64,000 bases of DNA from Myxococcales bacterium (GCA_016717005.1 JADJUF010000037.1:1-64000); one strand, 5' to 3'. Positions 28,831 to 39,361 are shown, counted from the stretch's first letter. Notes: generated by a model from the sequence alone, not told the origin. Translations and numbers: made by a program.

Positions 28831-30901
28831 CAGGCCACGACCAGGAGCGCCTCGGTCGGCGCGATCAGGTTGCGGGCCATCAGCACGCCGGCGTAGCGGC
28901 GGAACGGCAACAGCGCGCCGCCGTCGATCGCGGCCTTCTCGAGGTCGACCAGCGAGCCGCCGGCCATGACCTGCGTGCGCGCGCTGTCCTTGAACTCGAA
29001 CGCCTCGACCACGGCGATCCGGCCGCTCATGCCGGTCCCGCCGCACTCGGCGCAGCCGACCGGCCGCGGCATCGGCACGGGCGCGCCCTTGTCGACGAGG
29101 CCGCGCGCGGCGAGGCTGTCGAGCAACAGCGGTGGCGGGATCTCGGTCTTGACGCAGCGCGGGCACAGCCGCCGCGCCAGCCGCTGCACCAGCACCAGCG
29201 CCAGCGACTGCGCGATCAGCGGCCGAGCGCAGCCGAGGTTCTCGAACCGCTGCAGCGCGGCGATCGCGCTGTTGGCGTGCATCGAGGTCAGGAGCAGGTG
29301 GCCGGTCATGCCGGCCTCGAGCGCCAGCTGCGCGGTCTCGCCGTCGCGGATCTCGCCGACCATGATCACGTCGGGGTCCTGGCGCAGCATGCCGCGCAGG
29401 ATCCGCGCGAAGGTCAGGTCGGCGCCGGTGTTGACCTGGATCTGGACGCCCCGCCCAGCCGGTACTCGATGGGATCCTCGACGGTGACGGTGTTGGTGTC
29501 GGGGCGGGCCTTGCGGCGCTCGTTCAGGCACGCGTACAGCGACGAGCTCTTGCCCGAGCCGGTCGGGCCGGCCACGACGATCGCGCCGTAGGGCCGATCG
29601 AGCGCGCTGCGCACCATCGCCAGCGTGCGGGGCTCGATGAAGATCTGCTCGAGCGGCCGGGTCATGTTGGCGGCCTCGAACACGCGCAGCACGATCTTCT
29701 CGCCGCGCAGGGTCGGCATCGTCGACACGCGCAGATCGATCTCGCGGCGCGCGACCCGCAGGCCGATGCGCCCGTCCTGCGGCACCCGGCGCTCGGTGAT
29801 GTCGAGGCCGGCCAGCACCTTGAACCGCGCCACGAGGCCCTTGGCGAACGAGGCCGCGACCAGCGACTCCCAGTCCTGGAGCACGCCGCCGATCCGGAAC
29901 CGCACCCGGACCGCGGTCGGCTCGCCCTCGATGTGGACGTCCGAGGCCTGCCGATCGATCGCGGCCGCGATGATCCGGTTGGCGAGCTGGACCACCTCGT
30001 CGCCGATGACCGCGGCCTGCTTGGCGGGCGGCTCGTCGACGTTCAGGTCGTACTGGATCGAGTCGGGGCTGATGGCCGCCACCTGGACCCGGCCCGAGGT
30101 CCCGGGATCGATCCGCAGGCGCACGAACGCCTCGTTGTAGTCGTCGACCGAGATCGCGACGAAGCTCAGCTCGACCGAGACCAGCAGCCGGCGCAGCTCG
30201 TTCTGGACCGGGCCGTTCCACGGATCGACCATGCCCACCGTCAGCGACGTGCCGCGCAGCTCGAGCGGCAAGAGCCGGTGCATGGCCATCGTCCGGTTGG
30301 GGATCAGCGCCAGGAGCTTGTCGTTGATCTCGAAGCCCGAGACCCGGACGATCCGCAGCGAGCCGTCGTCGACCGCGGCCACCGGGGCCAGGTCGCGCCC
30401 GCTCGGCGACACCGTAGGCGCGGGCTCGCCGCCCCCGCGCAGCGCCGCGACCGAGGCCTGGACCGAGCGCATCGCGCTGCGGCGCGCCAGGGCGTGGGCG
30501 AACGGCGCGACCTTGCCGAGCAGCTGCGCCATCACGTCCTTGCCGACGGTCAGGGTGGTGCAGGTGTCCTCGGCGACGAGCTCGTACGCCTGCGCGGTCC
30601 CGAGCAGCGCCGCGACCTCGCCGAACGAGTCGCCGACCCGGACCTGCTCGAGCACCGTGGCCGCGCCGGTCGCGGCGTTGATCTGCCGGACGGCCGCCCG
30701 CCCCGACACCAGCACGCCCATCGCGCCGTCGAGGGTGCCGGCCCGGACGATCACCGCGCCGGCGTCGTGCTCGAGCAACGGCAGGTGCGGGGCGACCTTG
30801 TCGATGACCCCGCGATCGACCTGCCGGAACAGCGTCGTCGACGCCAGGAACTCGGCCACGGCGCCGAGGGGCAACGTGGCTGGACGGGATCCCGGCGCCA
30901 T
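28830..30901 (-). CDS. GspE/PilB-type ATPase with N-terminal cyclic-nucleotide-binding domain; apparent frameshift
   Basis: Two overlapping frames together make one protein of about 690 residues. It starts MAPGSRPATLPLG. A cNMP-binding domain (about 18-115: LEHDAGAVIVRAG; GDSFGEVAALLG) comes first, then an MshEN/GspE N-terminal domain (SGFEINDKLLALIP). The ATPase has GPTGSGKSSS (Walker A), EDPIEYRLGG, DPDVIMVGEIRDGETA (Walker B) and a zinc motif, CPRC with CAEC. The frame breaks in the C run at 29449-29452 (one base missing, or two extra). Residues before and after fit the family well, so a homopolymer sequencing error or phase-variable site is likely. TAGGAT ends 6 nt before the ATG. Confidence 0.85.
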
Positions 30902-30997
30902 CTCGGCATCCTATCCTCTCGCGCGGGCCCGTCGCCACCCCGGGACCTCACCGGCGCCGCAGGGCCTCAGGACTTTCGGTCGACGCAGGTCCGACCG

Positions 30998-31378
30998 TTA
31001 CTCGAGGTAGGGATCGTGGCAGACCGCCTCGAGGTTGTGGCCGTCGACGTCGAGGACGAACGCCCCGTAGTAGTCGGGGTGGTACGGCCGCACGCCGGGG
31101 GCGCCGTTGTCGCGCGCCCCCGCGGCCAGGGCCTCGTCGTAGAACTTCCGCACCAGGCTGCGGGTCGCGGCGCGGATCGCGACGTGCTGCTTCTGGGTCG
31201 GATCGCCCTTGATCAGCCACAGGTCGGGCTTGCCCTTCTCGCCCAGGCCGACCGCGACCGGCGCGGTGGCGTCGGGGAACGACATGATCACCTCGTAGCC
31301 CAGCGGGGCGAGGGCCTTGGCGTAGAGCGCGGCGGCGGCGGCGGGGTCGGTCACGTAGACGCTGACGTGGTCGATCAT
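30998..31378 (-). CDS. VOC superfamily (glyoxalase-like) protein
   Basis: 126 residues. MIDHVSVYVTDPAAAAALYAKALAPLGY is the classical first VOC beta-alpha unit. A second metal-ligand-containing module includes QKQHVAIRAATRSLVRKFYDEALAAG and YYGAFVLDVDGHNLEAVCH. Possible ligands are His4, His near 66 and Glu in NLEAV. These enzymes act on small electrophiles or extradiol substrates, but the substrate is not identifiable. The TATCGT on the minus strand ends 6 nt before the ATG. The gap of 96 bp to the GspE-type gene holds no gene. Confidence 0.88.
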   Translation of the reverse strand: MIDHVSVYVTDPAAAAALYAKALAPLGYEVIMSFPDATAPVAVGLGEKGKPDLWLIKGDPTQKQHVAIRAATRSLVRKFYDEALAAGARDNGAPGVRPYHPDYYGAFVLDVDGHNLEAVCHDPYLE

Positions 31379-31426
31379 GCGCGCACGATACGACCGCGGA
31401 CCGCGACCGTCACGCCCGCGCGCGCG

Positions 31427-32581
<1,155 letters not shown>

Positions 32582-32752
32582 GTCGGCATCTTGCCCCAAC
32601 CGGCGCGGGCGCGCCCGCACCGCTCGCACCAACGCGCGGGGCGACGTGAGCCCCGCCTCGACCGAGGGCGAGGACCGACGGCGTCGGGCGTCGCGCCCGG
32701 GCCTCACGCGGGCCTCACGGACGGCGCCTGCGCGTGCGTGCGACCGTTGGTC

Positions 32753-34093
32753 ATGGGGACAACGAGGTCGATCGCGGTGCTGGCGCTGGTCGCGCTGACG
32801 GGCGGGTGCTCGCTGGCGTTCGTGAAGCGGGCGCCGGCGGCCGCAGCGCCCGGGCCGCAGGTCGCGTGCACCGACACCCGGGCCCTGCCGGTGGCGGACG
32901 CGATCGTCGGTGCCGCCATGGTGATCGGCGCGGTCGGCGTGAGCCGCGCCGAGATCGATCCCGACGCGCGCAACGTGGTGGCGCCGCTGTACGGCATCGC
33001 GGGGCTCGGCCTGCTGTACTCGAGCTACGTCGGGTTTCGCGAGACCGGGCGCTGCAGTGAGCTCCGGGCCGGCCCGCCGCCGACGATCGCGATGATGCCG
33101 GCGCCGGTTCCGGCGCCAGCTCCGGTTCCGGTTCCGGTCGCGGTCGCGGCGCCGGCGCCGGTCGCGGTTCCGGCGCCGGTCGCGGTTCCGGCTCCGGTTC
33201 CGGTTCCGGCTCCGGTTCCGGCTCCGGCGCCGGCGCCGGTTCCGGTTCCGGTCGCGGTCGCGGCGCCGGCGCCGGCGCCGGAGCCGAGCGGCGAGGGCGA
33301 GCTGATCGCCGTCGGCGCGTCGCTCGGCGTCCTGACCTCGATCACGTTGATCGATCGGGCCGACTCGGGCGGGGACAAGTCGGCGTCGCTGCTGGTCGTC
33401 GGTGGCGCGCTCGGCGGCGGCGCGCTCGGCTACCTGCTCGCCGACGGCCTGCACGTACGTCGCTCGGGCGCCTACGCCACCGTCGCCGGCCTGACGCTCG
33501 GCGTCACCAACGCGGCGCTGCTGCTCCGGCCGCTCGGGCGCACGGACAGCAGCGAGGAGGTGCTGCCGATCGTGCTCGCTGGCGCCGTCGTCGGCGCCGG
33601 CGCCGGGCTGGCGGTCGGCGACCGCCTCGACCTGACCCGTGGCCAGGTGATGTTCGCGACCGATCTCGGGCTGCTCGCGGCCGGTAGCGCGGTGCTGACG
33701 TCGGGCCTGTTCGACCGCGACGATACCGCCGACGGCGGGGAGCTGGTGGCGCTGCAGATCGGCCTCGACGCCGGCGTCGTCGCCGGGCTGGTGCTGGCAC
33801 CTCAGGTCGACTGGTCGTATCGCCGCGCGCGCTGGGTCGGCGCGGCGAGCCTGGCGGGCTTCTTCGCCGGCAGCCTGATCGCCGTCGGCGCCACCGACCG
33901 CGGCGACGAGCCCGATCCCGACGTGGTCGGCGCGGCGGTGCTGGCCGGGATGTGGGCCGGCTTCGGCGCCGGCGTACTGATCACGCGTGGCTGGGCCCCC
34001 GACGCTGGGGCCGCGCCGCCGCCGCAGCGCGTGACGCTGGTGCCGCGCCTGAGCCCCGACGAGCTCGGCGTCGCGGTCGCTGGCCAGTTCTGA
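32753..34093 (+). CDS. Lipoprotein with Pro/Ala/Val repeat stretch and glycine-rich hydrophobic domain
   Basis: 446 residues. The signal MGTTRSIAVLALVALTGGCS has a lipobox at Cys19. After a domain of about 85 residues (DTRALPVADAIVGAAMVIGAVGVSRAEID) comes a stretch of about 60 residues made of short P-A and P-V pairs, coded by six-base repeats (33100-33285). The remainder is Gly/Ala-rich with hydrophobic strands (SLLVVGGALGGGALGYLLADGLHV; AGAVVGAGAGLAVGDRLDLT; GSAVLTSGLFDRDD). It may be an outer-membrane-like barrel with a spacer. No known family. The extended open frame upstream (to 29933) is antisense to other genes and not coding. Confidence 0.7.
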   Translation: MGTTRSIAVLALVALTGGCSLAFVKRAPAAAAPGPQVACTDTRALPVADAIVGAAMVIGAVGVSRAEIDPDARNVVAPLYGIAGLGLLYSSYVGFRETGRCSELRAGPPPTIAMMPAPVPAPAPVPVPVAVAAPAPVAVPAPVAVPAPVPVPAPVPAPAPAPVPVPVAVAAPAPAPEPSGEGELIAVGASLGVLTSITLIDRADSGGDKSASLLVVGGALGGGALGYLLADGLHVRRSGAYATVAGLTLGVTNAALLLRPLGRTDSSEEVLPIVLAGAVVGAGAGLAVGDRLDLTRGQVMFATDLGLLAAGSAVLTSGLFDRDDTADGGELVALQIGLDAGVVAGLVLAPQVDWSYRRARWVGAASLAGFFAGSLIAVGATDRGDEPDPDVVGAAVLAGMWAGFGAGVLITRGWAPDAGAAPPPQRVTLVPRLSPDELGVAVAGQF

Positions 34094-34121
34094 CGGCTGG
34101 CTCGGTGACGAGGATGCGCGC

Positions 34122-34208
34122 TCAGGCGCCGAGCTCGCGCAGGGCGGCGGCGCCGACCCGGCGGCCGGCGCTGGGGACGTGGAGCGCGACGTAGCGCGGA
34201 CGGGCCAT
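34122..34208 (-). CDS. Very short possible ORF downstream of the YcaQ-like gene
   Basis: 28 residues: MARPRYVALHVPSAGRRVGAA and so on, ending with TGA. It begins 8 bp after the YcaQ-like gene's stop (34217). It has no recognisable domain and no ribosome-binding site I trust. It may be a degraded gene remnant or chance open frame. It is listed because it lies in the 123-bp gap between two real genes. Confidence 0.2.
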   Translation of the reverse strand: MARPRYVALHVPSAGRRVGAAALRELGA

Positions 34209-34216
34209 GCCCCTCT

Positions 34217-35488
34217 TTACGCCCGGGCCCGGGGCCGCAGCAGGGACAGGCGTCGGCGCGCCGCTGGGACCGCCGCCCGGACCTCGGCGGCAAGCGCGCG
34301 CGCCAGGTCGCCGCGGCGCCCGACCCGGACCTCGGGCAGCTCGAGCCAGGTCGCGAGCGCACGCAGCTCGCGCGCCAGCGCCGCGGCCACCGCGGGCGCG
34401 TCGACGTCGGGCTCGGCGAACGCGGCGTGGACCTGCAGGGTCGCGGCGGCGCGGTCGGCCTTGAGATCGACCCGGGCCACCAGCCGATCGCCGAGCAAGA
34501 ACGGCAGCACGTAGTAGCCGTGCTGGCGGCGCGCGGCCGGCGTGTAGATCTCGAGCCGGTAGTGGAAGTCGAACAGCCGCAGCGCCCGCTCGCGGTGCCA
34601 GACCAGCGAGTCGAACGGACCGAGCAGCGCGGCGGCGGAGATCGCGCGCGGCGTGGCGGCGTCCGGGTCGAGCAGCCCCGGCTGGGCCCAGCCCTCGACC
34701 TCGACCGGCGCCAGCGCGCCGGCCTCGATCAGCTCGGCGATGCGCGGCGCCGCGGCCGGCCGCTTGAGCCGGAAGTAGTCGGCGAGATCGGCGGCGGTGG
34801 CCACGCCCAGCGCCTGGGCGGCGCGCCGGAGCAGCGCGCGGTGGGCCTCGTCGACCGACGGCGTCGGCGTCGCCAGCACCTCGGCCGGCAGCACCCGCTC
34901 GGGCAGATCGTAGAGCCGCTCGAAGCTGCCCGGCCGGCGGGTCGCGGTCAGCTCCCCGGACCAGAACAGGAACTCGACCGCGCGCTTGTGCGGGCTCCAC
35001 GCCCACCAGCCGCTCTTGATCCGGGGACCGCCGCCGGCGAGCTCGCCGGCGGCGAGCGGGCCGCGCTCGCGGATCTGCGCCAGCACGTCGTCGCACAGCG
35101 CGCGCTCGTCGCGGCCCGTGCGCGCGACCGCGCCCCAGACGTTGTCGCCGCTGCGCGCCGCGGTCATGCGCCAGCGCAAGAGCGGGTGCAGCGCGACCGG
35201 GCACAGGCTGGCCTCGTGGCCCCAGTACTCGAACAGCTCGCGCCGCGCCACCGCCGCCGACAGCAGGTCGCGCGGGTGCGGCCCGAGCCGCGCCCACAGC
35301 GGCAGCTCCTGCGCGCGCACCAGCACGTTGACCGAGTCGAGCTGCACCAGCTGGACCCGCGCCAGGAGCGCCCGCAAGGTCGTCGCGGTCGCGCGGGCCG
35401 GCCGCGCCCGATCGAAGCCCTGGGCCGCCAGCGCGATCCGCCGCGCGGCGCCAATCGACAGCCGCGCTCGACGCGGTGTGCGGACCAT
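34217..35488 (-). CDS. YcaQ/AlkX-like winged-helix DNA glycosylase (interstrand-crosslink repair family)
   Basis: 423 residues. The family name comes from E. coli YcaQ, which unhooks alkylation adducts and interstrand crosslinks. The signature VQLVQLDSVNVLVRAQELPLWARLGPH contains the catalytic Gln-x-Asp (QLD) motif. ALRELFEYWGHEASLCP-type segments and the ending region KRPAAAPRIAELIEAGAL with YYVLPFLLGDRLVARVDLKADR fit the family. Start ATG 35488 is chosen since minus-strand TACCCT ends 6 nt upstream; an ATG at 35506 would overlap it. It is divergent from the acyl-CoA ligase, with 50 bp between the two start codons. Confidence 0.88.
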   Translation of the reverse strand: MVRTPRRARLSIGAARRIALAAQGFDRARPARATATTLRALLARVQLVQLDSVNVLVRAQELPLWARLGPHPRDLLSAAVARRELFEYWGHEASLCPVALHPLLRWRMTAARSGDNVWGAVARTGRDERALCDDVLAQIRERGPLAAGELAGGGPRIKSGWWAWSPHKRAVEFLFWSGELTATRRPGSFERLYDLPERVLPAEVLATPTPSVDEAHRALLRRAAQALGVATAADLADYFRLKRPAAAPRIAELIEAGALAPVEVEGWAQPGLLDPDAATPRAISAAALLGPFDSLVWHRERALRLFDFHYRLEIYTPAARRQHGYYVLPFLLGDRLVARVDLKADRAAATLQVHAAFAEPDVDAPAVAAALARELRALATWLELPEVRVGRRGDLARALAAEVRAAVPAARRRLSLLRPRARA

Positions 35489-35538
35489 GCCGCGAGGGTA
35501 GACCACCGCGGCGCCGGCCGTGGCGGTATCGTCGGGCC

Positions 35539-37110
35539 ATGAAGATCGCGCTGACCCCGCTCGAGTTCTTGCGCCGGGCCCGGCGCCTGCACGGCGCCCG
35601 CACCGCGGTCGTCGACGGCGCGCTGCGCTTCACCTACGCCGAGCTGGGCGCGCGCTGCGATCGCTGGTCGGCGGCGCTGGCCGACCTCGGCGTGACCCGC
35701 GGCGATCGCGTCGTCACGATCGCGCCCAACACCCACGCCCAGCTCGAGGCCTACTACGCGGTGCCGCAGCTGGGCGCGGTGCTGGTGCCGGTCAACTACC
35801 GGCTGACCGCCGCCGACTTCGCGTACGTGATCACGCACTCGGGCGCGACGATCGTGTGCGCGCACCCCGACTACCTCGACCTCGTCGATCAGATCCGCGA
35901 TCAGGTCCCGGGCGTCCGCCACTTCGTCGCGTACGAGGGCGCCCGCGCCGGCTGGGCCGACTACGAGGCGCTGATCGCGGCCGCGCCGACGGCGTTCGCG
36001 CGGGTCGAGGTCGACGAGGACGATCCGATCTCGATCAACTACACCAGCGGCACGACCTCCCAGCCCAAGGGCGTGGTCATCACCCACCGCAACGCCTACC
36101 TCAACAGCGTCGGTACGCTCGTGCACGTGCCGATGTCGCCGGCCGACCACTACCTGTGGACGCTGCCGATGTTCCACGCCAACGGCTGGACCTTCGTCTG
36201 GACCGTCACCGCGGTCGGCGGCCGCCACGTGTGCCTGCGCAAGATCGACCCCAAGGTCATCTTCGCGCTGATCACCGCCGAGCAGGTGACGATGCTGTGC
36301 GCGGCGCCGACGGTGCTGATCGGCATCGCCAGCGCGCCGGCCGAGGTCCGGACCGGGGCGCCGCGCGGCGTGCGGGTGCTGACCGCGGGCGCGCCGCCGG
36401 CCGCGGCCACGATCGAGCGGGTCGAGGACGAGCTCGGCTGGACGATCACCCACGTCTACGGCCTGACCGAGACCGCGCCGTTCATCAGCATCAGCGAGAC
36501 CTGGCCCGAGCACGCCGGCCTGACCGCGGCCGAGCGCGCGCGCCACAAGGCCCGGCAGGGGGTCGAGCTGATCACGTCGGGCGAGCTGCTGGTCGTCGAC
36601 GAGGCCGGCCACGAGGTCGCCCACGACGGCGCCACGCTGGGCGAGATCGTCGTGCGCGGCAACGTCGTCATGGCCGGCTACTACCAGGACCCCGAGGCCA
36701 CCGCGCGCGCGTTCCTGGGCGGCTACTTCCACTCCGGCGACGCCGCCGTGGTCCACCCCGACGGCTACGTCGAGATCCGCGACCGGTTCAAGGACGTGAT
36801 CATCAGCGGCGGCGAGAACATCTCGTCGGTCGAGGTCGAGGGCGTGCTGCTGCGCCACCCGGCGGTGCTCGAGGCCGCGGTCGTGGGCCTGCCCGACGAG
36901 AAGTGGGGCGAGGCGCCGCACGCGTTCGTCGTGCTGCGGGCCGGCGCCACCGCCACCGCCGACGAGCTGCGCGCGTTCACGCGCGCCAACCTGGCCCACT
37001 GGAAGGCGCCGAAGTCGGTGCGGTTCGTCGACGAGCTGCCCAAGACCGCGACCGGCAAGATCCAGAAGTACGTGCTGCGCGCCGGCCACGCCGCGATCGC
37101 GGCGCAGTAG
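35539..37110 (+). CDS. Acyl-CoA synthetase (AMP-forming), medium/long-chain type
   Basis: 523 residues. The ATP-binding signature YTSGTTSQPKGVVITHRN lies at about residues 172-190. HVYGLTETAP (adenylate-binding A5) and GYFHSGDAAVVHPDGYVEIRDRFKDVIISGGENISS (A8 hinge) follow. The catalytic Lys is in LPKTATGKIQKYVLR at the C-terminus. It couples a carboxylate to CoA via an acyl-AMP. The substrate is not clear from sequence; the VLRK-like C-terminus and length fit fatty or aromatic acyl-CoA ligases. TATCGT ends 6 nt before the ATG. The RmlD-like reductase follows at 17 bp. Confidence 0.93.
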   Translation: MKIALTPLEFLRRARRLHGARTAVVDGALRFTYAELGARCDRWSAALADLGVTRGDRVVTIAPNTHAQLEAYYAVPQLGAVLVPVNYRLTAADFAYVITHSGATIVCAHPDYLDLVDQIRDQVPGVRHFVAYEGARAGWADYEALIAAAPTAFARVEVDEDDPISINYTSGTTSQPKGVVITHRNAYLNSVGTLVHVPMSPADHYLWTLPMFHANGWTFVWTVTAVGGRHVCLRKIDPKVIFALITAEQVTMLCAAPTVLIGIASAPAEVRTGAPRGVRVLTAGAPPAAATIERVEDELGWTITHVYGLTETAPFISISETWPEHAGLTAAERARHKARQGVELITSGELLVVDEAGHEVAHDGATLGEIVVRGNVVMAGYYQDPEATARAFLGGYFHSGDAAVVHPDGYVEIRDRFKDVIISGGENISSVEVEGVLLRHPAVLEAAVVGLPDEKWGEAPHAFVVLRAGATATADELRAFTRANLAHWKAPKSVRFVDELPKTATGKIQKYVLRAGHAAIAAQ

Positions 37111-37127
37111 CCGGTATGCTCGCGGCC

Positions 37128-37985
37128 GTGCCCGATCCGGTGTTCCTGTTCGGCGCCGGCTCGATGCTGGGCTGGTCGATCTGGTGCGCCCGCGGCGACC
37201 TCGACGTGGTCGGGTTCGGCAACCGCGACCGCGCGCGCTGGCCGGCGGGGATCGAGCGCGGGCTGCACCTCAACGACCCGGCCGCGGTCGCGGCGCTGTT
37301 CGCCGTCGCCCGGCCGCGGCTGATCATCCACTGCGCCGGCGTGTGCGACGTCGAGACGTGCGAGACCTCGCCGGGGTTCGCGCACGAGGTCAACGTCGAC
37401 GGCACCCGCCTGCTGCTCGCGCACGCGCCGGCCGACGCGCGGATCGTCTACTGCTCGAGCGACCACGTCTTCGGCGGCGACGCCGGGCCCTACGACGAGG
37501 ACGCCGCGGTCGCGCCGATCAGCGTCTACGGGCGGACCCGGGTCGCGGCCGAGCGCCTGGTGCTGGCCCGGGCCAACACGCTGGTCGTGCGCTCGGGCCT
37601 GTGGATCGGACCGTCGGCGACCGGTCGCATCGGCCACCTCGACTGGCTGCGCCACCGTCACCGGCGCGGGCTCCCGATGACGGTGGTCACCGACGAGGTC
37701 CGCTCGGCGGTGTGGGCCGCGGACGGCGCCCGGCGGGTGTGGGCGCTGGCGCGCGCGCCGATCACCGGCGTCCGGCACGTCACCGCGACCCGGGCGGTGG
37801 CGCGGCCCGAGATCGCGCGCTACGTCGACCGCCACTTCGCGATCGGCGCGACCTTCGACGTGCAGCCGCGGCGGACGCGTCGGACCCCGCACATCGGCAA
37901 CGTCGAGCTGGCCACGCGCCACCGCGACGACCTGGCCGCGCCGCTGCCCGCGGTCGTGCCGGGCCCTGCTACGGTCACCTCATGA
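37128..37985 (+). CDS. RmlD-like sugar/nucleotide reductase (SDR fold)
   Basis: 285 residues. The N-terminal dinucleotide motif is GAGSMLGWS. RPRLIIHCAGVCDVETCE, the Ser-containing IVYCSSDHVFGGDAGPYDEDA and YGRTRVAAERLVL follow, matching dTDP-4-dehydrorhamnose reductase-type enzymes. The usual YxxxK reads YGRTR here, with Arg in place of Lys at the catalytic position, and no other rml gene is nearby, so its substrate is uncertain. Start GTG 37128 is supported by TATGCT (37115-37120) ending 7 nt upstream; an ATG at 37116 lies inside that hexamer. The next ATG overlaps its stop. Confidence 0.82.
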   Translation: MPDPVFLFGAGSMLGWSIWCARGDLDVVGFGNRDRARWPAGIERGLHLNDPAAVAALFAVARPRLIIHCAGVCDVETCETSPGFAHEVNVDGTRLLLAHAPADARIVYCSSDHVFGGDAGPYDEDAAVAPISVYGRTRVAAERLVLARANTLVVRSGLWIGPSATGRIGHLDWLRHRHRRGLPMTVVTDEVRSAVWAADGARRVWALARAPITGVRHVTATRAVARPEIARYVDRHFAIGATFDVQPRRTRRTPHIGNVELATRHRDDLAAPLPAVVPGPATVTS

Positions 37986-38464
37986 TCCATGCTGGCGACC
38001 CGGTCCCGTCCGTGATGATCAAGCAGGCCACCGGCGACGGCCCGCGCGACGTCGACCCGGCCGCGCTGTTCGCCGGCAAGCACGTCGTCATGTTCTCGCT
38101 GCCGGGCGCGTTCACGCCGACCTGCTCGAGCCAGCACCTGCCGGGCTACGTCGCGCGCCACGCCGAGCTGGTCGCGCGCGGCGTCGACCTGGTCGTGTGC
38201 CTCGCGGTCAACGACGCCTGGGTGATGCAGGCCTGGGGCGAGGCCCACGACGCGCTCACCAAGATCGTCCTGCTCGCCGACGGCAACGGCGCGTTCACGC
38301 GCGCGCTCGGCCTCGAGGCCGACCTGTCGGCGGCGCACCTGGGCGAGCGGGCCCGGCGCGCGCTGATCACCTTCCGCGACGGCGTCGTGGCGCTGGTCGC
38401 GGTCGAGGCCCCGGGCAAGCTCGAGGTCAGCGGCGCCGACGCGTGCATGACGTCGCTGGCGTGA
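37982..38464 (+). CDS. Peroxiredoxin (Prx5/AhpC-TSA type)
   Basis: 160 residues. Thiol peroxidase that reduces hydrogen peroxide and alkyl hydroperoxides. The active-site motif is SLPGAFTPTCSSQHLPGY, with the peroxidatic Cys in PTCSS (T-x-x-C pattern) at about residue 48. A later Cys (LVVCLAVND) or the C-terminal region (GADACMTSLA) may resolve the disulfide. The Prx5-type layout VNDAWVMQAWGEAHDA and LADGNGAFTRALGLEADL is intact. It overlaps the previous stop (ATGA), and TACGGT ends 6 nt before its own ATG, so it may also have its own promoter. Confidence 0.92.
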   Translation: MIHAGDPVPSVMIKQATGDGPRDVDPAALFAGKHVVMFSLPGAFTPTCSSQHLPGYVARHAELVARGVDLVVCLAVNDAWVMQAWGEAHDALTKIVLLADGNGAFTRALGLEADLSAAHLGERARRALITFRDGVVALVAVEAPGKLEVSGADACMTSLA

Positions 38465-38479
38465 CCGCGCGCGCGGGGC

Positions 38480-39358
38480 TCAAGGCTGCTTGGGCCCCTT
38501 GGGCTTGCGGCCGAAGCGGAACAGCCGCCGGAAGAAGCCAGCGATGCTGGCGCCGATCGCGCGGACCAGCAGCGGCAAGGCGTTGAGCGTCGCCTCCTCG
38601 GACGGCGGCCGCTTGGCGATGGACCGGGCCGGCTGCGGGCCCGGGAACGGCGACGCCGTGGTCGTGAGGTCGGTCGGGACGGGCTTCGTCGCCGGCGCGG
38701 GCGCCGCGGTCGGCGCGGCCTCGACCGGTGCGTCATCGCCGGTCGCCGGCCCCGTCGGCGCGTCGGTCGACGCCGCCGCGGCGGGCGCGGGCGCCGCATC
38801 GGGCGCGACCTCGGCGGCGCCCGTGGGCGCGGGCTCAGCGGCCTCCGCGGGCGCGGCCGCGGCGACGGCCTCCGCGGGCGCGGCCTCCGCGGCGGCCTCG
38901 GGCTCCTGCTCGAGCATCGCCTGGGCCCGGGCCGAGAACTGCTTGAACAGCTGCGCCGACACCGCCTTGATCAGGCCGCGGCCGAACGTCACCAGCTTGC
39001 CGGCGATGTCGACGTCGGCGACGACGCGCAGCTCGCTGCCGCCGTCGACCGCGACCACCGCGCCGGTCATCGTCAGCTTGGCGGTGCCAGCGCCGTTCTT
39101 GTCCTTGCCCTCGCCGAGGATCTTGACCGTGTGCCCGTCGCCATCGATCTCCGACATCGTGGCCTTGCCCGCGAACAGCGTCGTGACCGGGCCGACCTTG
39201 ACCTTCATGTGCCCGAGGAAGACGTGCTCGGACTCGGCGCCGTCGTAGGTCGCGCCCGGCAGGCACTGCACGACCCGCTCGGGATCGAGCAGGAACTGCC
39301 AGACCCGCTCGACCGGGGCGTTGATGACGATGCGCTCTTCGATCGTGAGGGTGGACAT
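38480..39358 (-). CDS. coxG: CoxG-family SRPBCC protein with acidic/Pro-Ala-rich linker
   Basis: 292 residues. Residues 1-150 are the CoxG domain: TIEERIVINAPVERVWQFLLDPERVVQCLPGA, FLGHMKVKVGPVTTLFAGKATM and ADVDIAGKLVTFGRGLIKAVSAQLFKQF. The middle third is a low-complexity Ala/Glu/Pro linker (EAAPAEAVAAAAPAEA), then a short basic C-terminus (RRLFRFGRKPKGPKQP). In characterised cox clusters CoxG binds the membrane or CoA-type ligands and helps assemble or anchor the CO dehydrogenase. GGAG lies before the ATG. It lies 3 bp downstream of the MobA-like fusion gene and is the last gene of the cluster on this strand. Confidence 0.85.
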   Translation of the reverse strand: MSTLTIEERIVINAPVERVWQFLLDPERVVQCLPGATYDGAESEHVFLGHMKVKVGPVTTLFAGKATMSEIDGDGHTVKILGEGKDKNGAGTAKLTMTGAVVAVDGGSELRVVADVDIAGKLVTFGRGLIKAVSAQLFKQFSARAQAMLEQEPEAAAEAAPAEAVAAAAPAEAAEPAPTGAAEVAPDAAPAPAAAASTDAPTGPATGDDAPVEAAPTAAPAPATKPVPTDLTTTASPFPGPQPARSIAKRPPSEEATLNALPLLVRAIGASIAGFFRRLFRFGRKPKGPKQP

Positions 39359-39361
39359 GGG

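Noticed and set aside
33100..33285. Six-base repeats as a separate tandem-repeat locus
   Set aside because: They only encode the Pro/Ala/Val linker inside the lipoprotein at 32753-34093.
37116..37127. ATG 37116 as start of the RmlD-like gene
   Set aside because: The ATG is inside the -10-like TATGCT; GTG 37128 fits the leaderless spacing and begins the dinucleotide fold sensibly.
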